Of a DNA stretch of 64,000 bases, positions 1-10,600 are shown piece after piece (position 1 is the stretch's first letter; each line of letters begins with the position of its first letter). Source of the stretch: Periplaneta americana. Lineage: Eukaryota > Arthropoda > Insecta > Blattodea > Blattidae. The position numbers were made by a program, and so were the translations under genes. The notes beneath the pieces were generated by a model. That model did no database searches, was not told the origin of the DNA, and was given only the letters and a program-made list of their open reading frames with translations. The DNA is taken from assembly GCF_040183065.1 (NCBI RefSeq), contig NC_091124.1, positions 62,566,501 through 62,630,500 on the forward strand, given 5' to 3'.

Positions 1-58
1 TATCATCAATACCATCGATGCTAAATAATCTAGTAGTTGATACAGCGTCATTAAATAA
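1..58 (+). mobile_element. 3' end of a tRNA-derived SINE, truncated by the window edge
   Basis: The first ~58 bases closely match the 3' end of the SINE at 36282-36526. Both read 'aataatct', then a 'gttgata' block, 'agcgtc' and 'aaataacc'. The head with the tRNA-like promoter would lie left of the window. Confidence 0.6.
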
Positions 59-168
59 CCAAACAAAAGAAAGTACTACATAAAGTGCAGATGTTAGCAC
101 ACAGCTTGAGGTTACCAGTACAACACGACTTTACATAAAAATGTTGTAAGATAATATTTAACGGAGTC

Positions 169-212
<44 letters not shown>

Positions 213-213
213 A
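169..213. repeat. (AAT)n microsatellite
   Basis: Uninterrupted AAT/TAA repeats of about 45 bp. This could be the microsatellite tail of a retroelement, but no element body is recognised beside it. Confidence 0.9.
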
Positions 214-1105
214 TCAGTAGGCAAGATGTTCTGTACACTAGGCCTGAGTTCTATTATATGACTAATTGACTAATTCGTGCATGTGACGTTTATTTCATAC
301 TACAGCTGTGATAATAAGCTATTGCACTGTAGGCCTACTTATATTTCTAACTAAAACATTAGGTACGTGTTTCTATTTTACAGGTGTAGGCCTATATTAT
401 GTGATATGGAAGCAAATAAATAATAATTGTTCATTTCTCGTCCATATCAAAGCAAACGTGTTTATAACATAGGCCTAATGTAACGTCTTACACAGGCAGT
501 GTTTTGTTAATAATAGGCCTAGTTAATACTAATAATTTTCTTTTCATCTGAACTATTACTACAATATGCATTTGTATTTCTGTTCGCTCTATATGTTGTC
601 AAATAACTATACAACATCTTTAGTTACGGTATCGAATTGTTACAGTTTTTTTTCGTTTCATGTCAAACTAATGGTAACTAAGCTTGATCATTTCTTTAAC
701 GCGGTCACTTTAAATGTTAATAAGATTTTTTTTCCATTTATCCATTCAGATTGATTTATAAGGGACACCAAACATATATATTAAACATTCAGCATTGTAT
801 AGTGTAGCCGTCTGCTAGCCGGTGCTTCTCCTAAAGCATGGCGGCGGATGCAAGCTTCAATTTGTCCCTACTCTAAACTTCTGCGCAGCCTCGGCTGTAG
901 TGGCTCGCTGTGAATTATCACTATTTGAAATGTAGAAGCCTGCATTTCTCTATAACAGCTTGGTCTGACAATAGAATGTTCAGCCAAACTGTTTTGCAAA
1001 ACAAATAACCATAACAATTTCTGGAATTGGTGATGACATTTTAAATGTGGCTTGATAGCAGTAGTGATAGTGACAACCAAGATGATTGTTAGGATTATTA
1101 TTTTC
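214..1105. other. Non-coding stretch, probably an NCLN intron
   Basis: AT-rich sequence with several 'taggcct' words. The short ORFs are low-complexity or lack homology. I recognise no exon, element or RNA gene here. It lies upstream of the first identified NCLN exon, so it is likely intronic. Confidence 0.4.
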
Positions 1106-1210
1106 ACTACTACCACCACCACCACCACCGCCGCCGCCGCCGCCACCACCACCCCCCCGCCGTCATTACTATCATTATTAATATTATCATTATTATTATT
1201 ATCATTATCA

Positions 1211-1269
<59 letters not shown>

Positions 1270-1270
1270 G
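1106..1270. repeat. Compound microsatellite: (ACC)n-(CCG)n-(ATT)n
   Basis: ACC/CAC repeats (about 1109-1130) run into CCG repeats (1129-1143), a C-rich block, and then ATT repeats to about 1270. ORFs called here on both strands (poly-Thr, poly-Tyr, poly-Asn, poly-Trp) are only translations of the repeat. Confidence 0.9.
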
Positions 1271-1338
1271 TATTAAAAAATTGATATTGATGCCACATCA
1301 TTTTGTAGAATAAAATTGTTACTGTGTGCTGTAAACAG

Positions 1339-1488
1339 AGCCACAAGGAGTCCATAAGAGCTTCAATTCTGGATGTTCGGGATGATGTGGATGTGACTCG
1401 GCTTGCTGAAAACACTCAAATTATAGCTGAAGCACTTGCAAGGCATATCTTCAATTTGTCTTCGGGAGAAGTCTTCTCAAACAGTCTC
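1339..1488 (+). CDS. NCLN: NCLN exon (first in window)
   Basis: The acceptor 'gtaaacag' precedes the exon and the donor 'gtaagt' starts at 1489. 150 nt, phase 0 at both ends, 50 codons, including 'NTQIIAEALARHIFNL', which matches nicalin's luminal region just before the C-terminal helix-rich segment. An alternative acceptor AG two bases downstream would break the frame. Confidence 0.85.
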
Positions 1489-1594
1489 GTAAGTATTCTG
1501 TAGCCTGTGAGGTGCTGATCTTGCACTGTACCATCAGAGTAGAATCTGAAATTTACCGAATGTGTTCCAGTTTAAGAATGTTTAGAATTTGCAC

Positions 1595-1637
<43 letters not shown>

Positions 1638-4600
1638 TGATTTTCACACACGATTTTGTTTTGTCTTACGTAGTTATAAATGCAAATATACACGATAAAC
1701 AATAATGATAGTTGCATTTCCTCTTAATTCATTACATTTTGCACTTCCACTGTCGTACAATATCTTCTGTAAAAGTATCTCATTATAAGTTCGCATTTGT
1801 TATAGAAATTTGAAGTTTGTTGTTTTGGTTCAGTTAATGAAAACATTATGCTAGAGATTAGAAGTAAAGTTGAGCATCACAATTAAAAATAAAAAGATTT
1901 GCTAATTGTGTAGTATGACTCAGGTGTTTGTAGTGAATATGTGCGTGAGATTTCAGTGTTCTTAAAATAGTGATAATATTCCTATAAAAGTATAACAACT
2001 TAATACCATTTTTAAAATTGTATGTGTGTTTTTTCAAAGATGTCGTTACAAGCTGAACAAGTATGAATGAATGAATGAATATATTTGTCATTAAGCAGTA
2101 CCTTTTTGGTGATGCAGCACTTCACAATTATTATACAGTGCCATCTCCCCATTTTACAATGCCTCTCGTACAAGTCATTAATTGTTTTAATTTACTATTA
2201 CATTTCTTCCACTCTGTCTTTTCTTGTTCGTCATCATTTCTTCCACTAACTTTACTCCTCTCCCATTATTACACCAAAATATTATACTTACAAGTCTGTA
2301 CCTCCTCCTCTATGGCACATTTTCCTTCACTTCACATCTCTATCTATTTGCACTTTTAGACCTCACTGCTAACTTTTTCACATTTCTACTTTTAGTCTAA
2401 ATTTTCTTTTCTCTCGATTTATTTCCCCTCCACACCATTTCCTAAAGTCATACTGATTTTCCCCCTTGTTTTCCTCTCTTCCTTCATCACTGTTTCCTGC
2501 TCTATCTCCTACCTCCATCACTCTTCTTTTCGACAGCCTCGATTTGGTTCTTAGTTCCTTCACTCTCTTCAGAATTGCTCCCATCCGCTGTCCACTATTT
2601 TGCTTCGATTGCAACTGAGGTCATGTTCTGCTGCGTCTGTTGAATTCCAATTCGCTTTACTCCTTCTTCAGATGACATCACTGCCTGCTTTCCTGGTACT
2701 TTTGCTGAACTTATCACTTCCACACATCTAGCTGAACAAGTAATGAGGGGAGTTTAGTTTTTCCTTAACGCAGAAGTTTGGTTCTTATGTAAGTTTAAAG
2801 TGCAGTAGTATAGCTTTACTGTAATTCTAATTGTACCATAAATGATTCGTTTAAATAATAATACTTCAATAATAATAATAATGATAATGACAATAATAAT
2901 ACAAAAAGGTAAGAATGTACAGTATGTTAGTTACTGTTCCTGCATGTCCAATTAACAACACTGCCGAACATGTTGGTTGGCTGCACTTCATCAACATTTA
3001 AGTATTCTGCTCTGTATATTGCAGGAGATCTGTCCGGATTCTTGTAATGAGAATAATTGCAACCAAAATCAACACTGTAGAATCAGATATAATAACATTT
3101 GCATAGTGAAACTGTTCCTTTTCCCATACTTTTTTCTTAGTATTTCCACTGCATTGCTTTCAGAGGGATCAATATTTACGTTGTTTATTGCATCTCATTT
3201 AAAGAATTACTCTACTTGCCATTTCGATCTTTACACCCCCCCCCCCCCCACTCAGCATGCAAAAACAAAGACTCCTGTATTTGGATTGCAGAACTCGGAA
3301 CTGTACTGTACTGTACGATTTTATGAATATGCAGATTGAATTTCGATTGCAGTATGTCTTGATTGCAGGGTGTGGAGGCAGATTCTCTAAGATCGTGGCT
3401 TGACTTTTTATGTACTCATCCAAGATCTGCCCAACTTCTTGCAGAAAAGAGCAGTCCTTTGGTAAACACGTTGAAGGATGCAATGAGCAGGTATAAACAG
3501 TGTTTAATGCTGAGAGTGGATAGTAGATATTAATGCTAGAATTGAGAAGGAACATCTGTGCAATGCTCATTACTACTCTGGACATACAGTAACAGTGTGT
3601 CAGTATGCTTATGTTCCCTATACTAACTTGTTTTAGTGTTTTTAGCTTGTTAATATAAAGTAATGTCCATGCATGCATTAAATATTACAATGCTAGATGG
3701 TGAGTCCCTGGTATTATACAAACAAGCACATGAAATAGTGTATAAAGTTAAACTTTCCAATCAAAACTATAAAAATATTTGCCTGTGCCTTTAGTTTTCC
3801 TTTTATAGACGGTTAAAATCAGGGAAGTTCGAGAGGACCACCGTATATGCACAAGCACGTTCCTGTCAGCTCTTCTTTAAAAGAATATCATAAAAGTAGC
3901 AAAAAACAGGAATTTCTTAAATGTGGAAATGTTCAAACAAGGTTTCACTATAGTTTTTATGTGGGAATCTGTTATATGATTTAATGAATACCGTATTTTT
4001 TGGAGTATGAGACGCACCCCAAAAATTGACAGAAATTTTCCAGAAAAAACTAAAATTTAAAGAAACATATAACTAATGTTAAGAATTATTCATTGACCTT
4101 CAGAAGCCTTTAAATTCACTCCCATCGCTGTCATCGGAAGTTTCTTCTTCATTGGATCCAATTGAACTTGCCATCAGAACAGGAATCTTCAGATTCATAG
4201 AGAAAATGATCCTCACTTCCATCTGGGGTGTTGCTGATATCACACTTCAAAAAAGACTTCACAATGGTGTTCTCACTGACCTAGACCAGGATAGGGTGAC
4301 AGTACCAGTGGTTGAACACTTAAGACATTTTTCATACTTAAATTTTAATATAACTTAAATTGTTATTTTAATGTAACATTTGAAAAATGTGTCTGAAAGA
4401 GCAAATTTTACTCTACAAAAGCATAGTAAGAACCTTAAGTTAACAAAAATACATCTATAAATGTTTTATGTTAAAGAAAAAAAGTCACATTTCACCAGTA
4501 GCTGAACAACCCGTCCCAGAAGTTGTACAGTAACGACACCATTAGTTGAACAGTATTAAAATATCACCATGATGTCCTCTTCAAAGTTCATCTTCAGTTC

Positions 4601-7600
4601 TGTCTTCCTACAGATATGCTGTGAAGAAACTGGTACCTAATTCTTCCTTCTGTTCCTGTAATATTAGGATCATCTAGTTTTTTTTAAATCTGAGAGATGA
4701 CCACAACACTGACATCATCTTCATCAGTTCTAAATACCATACAGCTTTCATCACAGTTCTTTAAAGCAATTACTTGTATTTCATCATTTAGAACTTTCTG
4801 TATGATACATACATAGTTGTATGATATATTTTTCTTTCCCGGAAAATTCACAAGAACAAAATCTCCTTCTTTCCAGACACCTCTGTCTTCATTAATGCCT
4901 TCTTCTTTCTCATTTCCTTCTTCTTCAGATGACGGAAGGAGAGTAACATCATCCAGGCTGTCACCACTTTCCACCCATTCCTCACTGGTTTCAGAGTCTG
5001 TTTCTTCAATTCTCCTCTTTTCTTTCCTTGTTCTCCGTTTAATTTTTTCAGGAACTGCCTGTGCATCTCTTTCAGGATCTTTTTTAGCTGATTCTTTGGC
5101 TTGCAGTTTTCTTTTCTTTGTATTTTCTTTAACTGCTTTAATTTCCTCCTTTTGTTGTACCCAATCTAGCCATTTTTTGGATGTTGTTGCATGCGGCAAG
5201 CGTTCCTTCTTTCTTCCTTCTTTAGCAGGTGGAGAATCTGTTGGCCAAGTGACATGATTGCCAAATGAAGGACTAATCCTTGACTTTTTTACTTGAAGGA
5301 CCTGATGAGTATTTTTAACCTCTGGAGTCCTACTCTTTACAGGGGTTAATGTTACACTTGAGCATGGCTCTTGCTCGAAGTCATTATTCTGCAATTCTGA
5401 ATTACTTCCTGGGCTCGTTATTGGGGCAGTGGAATTGATATGTTCTGCTACTTCAGAAGTAACTTCAGTTGCAATAATTCTGTCACTCCTCTGTTCAGTT
5501 ACAATACACTTGTTCCTTATTTTCTTCCAGACATCAAACAATTCTTTAGCTTCTAATGGTCCTTCCCAGCCAGTTTTTTCAGCTTCTCTGAACTGTTCAG
5601 CTCTACCGGCTTTCATTAAAGATTCAAAGAGAAGTATATGTTCAATCTTGAACTCTGCTGGTTTTACAGATTCCTCAGTCATCACAGCTGGTGGGCATTT
5701 CCTGTTTTCACTTGACATACACCTAGCATAGTCAACTGCATTGGGGTCAAAAGGATAAATACCACATTTCCTAAATCCATTTTTAATTACATCTGGAGTT
5801 GCCTTGTCACGAAATACTGCTGCTAACAGTCTTCCAAATATGGCTTTGTTTACAACCTTATTATTGTTATTTTTCTTCCATTCATACACAACATTTTTCC
5901 ATCCAGATTTAAGTGGACGAAATATGCTAACATCTGCAGGTTACAAGATGTGGGTAGCATTGGGCAAAAGTGCGAAGTGCAAAATCTGATGATCTGAACA
6001 GTATTTTGCCACATTGTAAGTTGTATGTGACTTGTGGCCATCTACTAGCAGAAGTACGGGGAATTTTATGTTTCTAGCCTTAAGCCAAGGGTAGAAAATA
6101 TTGGCAATGTATTCAAAATAAATAGCCCCAGTCATCCAGCCATTTCTAGACCTGGCAATACCCCAGTTTGGGTCCATGTTTTCTGAAACGTCCCTCGGTA
6201 TTCTTTGTAGTGGAAAAACTATCATTGCGGGAGCAGTTTCTCCAGCTGCAATGAAATTAGCCATAACTGTAATGGCTTCCTTTTCATTTCCAGTCTTTAT
6301 TTCATATAAATTGTCGAATGATATTGGTCCAAGAACTCGTCCTGTCTTTGGACATGTCTGAAAGCCACTTTCGTCTGCATTGAAAATCCGGCTTGGATTA
6401 TCAAGAATGTCCAAAGCATTTTCACTTTCGAGATAAGTACGTAGTTCTTCAAACCATTCTCTGATGTGTTTTTCAGTAACTCTGGCACGAGCAGCATTTA
6501 TACTTTCAGCGTGACGTTCAGATACTGATGGATGCCTTTTCATAAAAGCTGAAAACCACTTTCTTCCAGGAGTACCATCAGTAAAGGGCGTTTCTCTACC
6601 ATCTTCTTTCACTACATCACCAACAGTCTCAATTAATGTTTGTCGTTTCACAGGAAAACCTTTCTTGGCATAGGCATGAATCCAGCTCACCAATAAACTT
6701 TCTTCCTCCTTAGAAAGAATAGTTTGCGGCCCCATTTTTCTTGTCATAGGAACTTTACCTTTTACTTTATTGGAGAGTGTGCTCAGAGGAACATTAAAAT
6801 CTCTGGATGCTTTCCGAAGACTTAATCCTTCATTAACGGCCTGTACTGCTGCTAACATTGTATCTTCGTAGTATCGGAACAACTGTTTTTTTTTTGTCCT
6901 TTAACATTTGTCCTGTGTCAGGGGCATGACCTAGGTCTACATTTAATTCATCCATTTCGTCTGTCTGTGGGAGGGGAAAAACAAGAATAGTTCTATAAGC
7001 TTGCTTTGTAAGTTGTCTATTACTGCTTTTGAGGGGTTCCAGTACTTGAACACACCAATGGTTGAACACCAAAACAAGTGTTCAACTACTGGATCCAAGC
7101 AACACATGCTCATCCTAACCTCAAATTATGATTCTATATACTTTTTCCTGAGAATATATTTGTAATTAACTTATATAAGAGCATTTCTTCAAAAGCACCA
7201 ATAGATGAACAACTGTTCAATTACTGGATCTGCACTATTTAGTGTGTTCCAGTAATTGAACATGCCCATTAAATAAGAATACAACAAGAATTTTGTTAAA
7301 CATGGTGGCAGACAAGCTTTTCAAGCTCTATAGTATCCAAAGGAATCGGAATATTGACAGAAATATCAATTAACTTAATGTAAATAAGTAGTAACTGAAA
7401 GTAAGTCACTCACCATTTGTTAATCTTAATCCTTTGTGAGAAGAAGAAATTTTGCACGTGTTCTCTTAAATTACAACCACAGTATGAAAGCACAAAGAAA
7501 CTCAATTGAAAATAGTGGAACAGGTTCACCAATCTTTAAATTATAAATATCCTTTGTGGGGAAATACAAAATTTCCCGCAAACCTTATAAAATGGAGCTA

Positions 7601-10600
7601 AATTGTTACTGTTCATCCACTGGTGACCGTTCAGCCACTGGTACAGTCACCAGGATATTTTGACCCATTCACAAACTTGAGTGAGTGTAGGCCATTTAAG
7701 TGCTCCCTTCAGAGTCAGCTGATGCACACTGCTGGCCACCATCCACTTATTCCACTCTTTTCTCCTGAACACTAAATGGTTTGTTTAATGAAACATCAAG
7801 AGGCTGCAGTTGTGAAGTTAGTCCTCCTGGTATGACAGCCAATCTTGGAATTTTTGTTTGATCTTGGGAGGGAAAAACTAGTGTGGACAGTTAGCTGTAA
7901 ATATTTTTTAGGTTTCTTTCTCTGAATTTTATTATTATTTTGTAATATATTAGGAAATTCTCATAAATTGTTAAGTTAATTCTTTTTTATTGTATGTAAA
8001 CTGAGCAAATCAAATAATATTTGTGATCAGTGTGTTACAATTTTCATCTAGATATTAGCCTATTTTTGATAATCTTGACTCTCAGTTGTAAACTCTAAGG
8101 AGTATTTGTGATCATTTTGTTTTATGTTTAGTGTTGTAATAGAATAATTTTCATTTTTGCACGATAATTTCACACGTGTAATTTGACAATGTCATTAGCT
8201 TTTGCTATAACGACAGCTAATAAATACTATACTACTATACTATACTATGAAAAATAACAGTACATGTAAGCCTACCTTCTTTGTATAAAATGCAGCCTAA
8301 TTTCAAGGCCTATTTTGAGAACAAAAAAGTGCGTCTTATACACCGATAAATATGGTATATCTCGTATAACCTTACCCTAATGTGTACAGTTAGGTCATTA
8401 TCATTGTCAGTTGCATTTTTGTATGTGCAGGTACCTGAAGGAAGTGAAAGTCACATACCACATTCCAGACAAAAGGGACCCAGAGTTTGTTTTTTATGAT
8501 GTAACCAGAGCTATCGTCAATGTTTATAGGTAAGTTTCTACTTCAGTATACTTCGTCTATTGCACTTCCATATAATAATAATTATATATTATCTTTGCAG
8601 AAGGCTGTACTCCCAAAATAGTAATTTGAATACAGTACAGTATGTTGTTTGTTTTCTAATGCCAGGCGTTTAATAATAAAGTCATTTGACTTCTTGCACT
8701 CCAATATTTTTCAAAGATATTATCATGGTCAGCCACTGAAGCACAGATTTTGAGGTGTTCCGAATCCATTTCTTGGTTTCAGTTGCACAATGGGCAATTA
8801 GGGGACTGATATATTCATACAATATAGTATAATGTCACTATTATTCATCCAGTAGTCATATACTTTTAAATCTTTCTGACAACATACTTTTCTTTTATGG
8901 ACACACTTACCTCATGTACCAAACAAGTTTAGTTTTTAATAGTAACAATAATGATTATTGTAATAAGAATAATATATACCGAGTGACACATTTATTATCT
9001 GTGATAGTTAATTAAATGTTTTTATTTTTTTTTTATTTTTTTTTTTTTTTGGTGTGTTCAAATTGTTTTTCTTCTGCATTAACACATACCTAATTGGAGT
9101 CTTTGAAACAATCTGTCCAAAACTCGGAGGTGTTCTTAGTAGGATCCCTTGACTTACCCTTTTGTGAGTTTTGTCTCTAGCAAACTCTAAAAGATAAAGT
9201 GTACAAAAATAATCCATGTACTCTGGAATAACTCCGGGAAAAGATCACCTCTGTTTCTCAATGGGAACGTAGTGATAGTTGCATCACTGGTTAAACAAGT
9301 GCGAAAAATGTTTAGAACAAGAGCTTCTGCTTTCTTTAAATTTCTGGAATTTTTCCACTCCTTGGGCCTCGAATTGTTTCTGAATGTGTTTCTGTTCCGT
9401 CCAGTATCATGTAGGCTATTGAATTCCAGAAGTTTGAACTCGAAATGCACTATATAGGTTCAGTATTATGCCTTTGTACGTTGTCGAATATCACAAACTT
9501 TAACTTATTATTGGCTTGAAAATGTTATAATTGAACACGATATAGCAGAAACTTCAGCTGCATCCCTACTTAACTAATACAGTAGATGCTTGCAAGAAAA
9601 AGAAGTCTAGTCTATTCTTCTAAAGTGAATTTAAAATAAACATAAAATTACAACAATAAAGGAGGCAACTATTTATGGCATGGTTTTCTGTTTATTTTAT
9701 GGTGCACATAATCAACTGAATGTTGTAAGCAACAAAACTCGCATATTACCAAGCGGAAGGCAGCCTAAGAACGATATGCAACATGGCAATTCATTAAAGA
9801 TGGAAAAGACGAAACATTCTCTTATTGTTACATATTTACGAGTAAACTGCATCACTTCTTTATATTAGTTACATTTGTAACAATAGATTTAAAGTTCATT
9901 GCTGCTGATTATAAAAAATGATTGGTATTTTTCCACATATTTCAGTGTGAAACCTGCTGTATTCGATCTCTTCCTGACCATTGCAATTGCCATTTACCTT
10001 GGATTGATTTATTTTGTTATACAGGTAAGCACTGTAAGAAGTTAAGTTCATCAGTCCCATATTAATTGTAATATGCTTTAAATTCAGGTATTGAGAATTA
10101 ATGTATATCCATTGTATTACTGTATTAGGTGTACTTTGTACTGAATTTGAAATATTTGTCTCCGCATGCTTCCTTGTCTGCCTGACTATAACCCACTGTT
10201 CTGTCCATAGCCTGCGTGTTTCTGAACCTAACCTAATAAAATGCAATGAGTATCGGATATAGACTCTATGAAATTACAAATATAAGAACAGTGGACAGTC
10301 CAAGGAAGAAGTAGAGAAAACAATTGCCTTTACTCTATGAACATGCTCTGATATCTTTAAAGATGGGAAGGAAGAAATTGTGGGTTATTCGAGAGAAATG
10401 TAGATTTTAATTTTTCCCCCCTTTTTACATTTTTAATGAGAAAATAGAACACTATGTCCCAGAGAGTGAATCTGTCTTCATAATGAGATAAAACGAGGAG
10501 ACCATTGGAGCCAGCTACAAAGAGTTCAGTCCATTTAGTTAATCTGGTTTAGATGGGTGAATTTAGCCATTTGTAATGACCTCTATGACTAGAATTTCTT

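Larger units (their letters stand above)
4294..7655 (-). mobile_element. Inner pogo/Tigger-like transposon, nearly complete
   Basis: About 3.36 kb. Near-identical inverted ends share GGTGAC[A/T]GTACCAGTGG followed by [T/C]TGAAC. They enclose one long minus-strand transposase gene (6882-4684). TA flanks both ends (4292-4293 and 7656-7657), but the flanking similarity extends to 8 bp (CCAGGATA), so the exact ends are ambiguous by a few bases. Eleven copies of a 13-bp motif related to CCAGTNNTTGAAC lie in the two subterminal regions. It inserted into the transposase of the outer element. Confidence 0.78.
3991..8355 (-). mobile_element. Outer pogo-like DNA transposon, interrupted by an inner element
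   Basis: The terminal inverted repeats read CCGTATTTTTTGGAGTATGA on the left and, reverse-complemented, CCATATTTATCGGTGTATAA on the right. Both continue into 'GACGCAC' and are flanked by TA (3989-3990 and 8356-8357), as expected for pogo/Tc1-mariner elements. Two blocks of pogo-type transposase coding remain on the minus strand (7880-7658 and 4293-4100). They are separated by the inner element at 4294-7655, which inserted inside this transposase gene. The element sits in an NCLN intron. The TACTA-rich stretch at 8220-8250 may be the tail of a further old insertion. Confidence 0.72.

Noticed and set aside
1052-1415. ORFs on both strands giving poly-Thr, poly-Tyr, poly-Asn and poly-Trp
   Set aside because: They are translations of the ACC/CCG/ATT microsatellites, with no coding character beyond the repeat.
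3235-3249. C15 run as a regulatory or G-quadruplex site
   Set aside because: A single homopolymer in an intron with no supporting context.
4817-5257. 146-codon + strand ORF, Ser- and Phe-rich
   Set aside because: Antisense shadow of the Lys- and Glu-rich tail of the inner pogo transposase.
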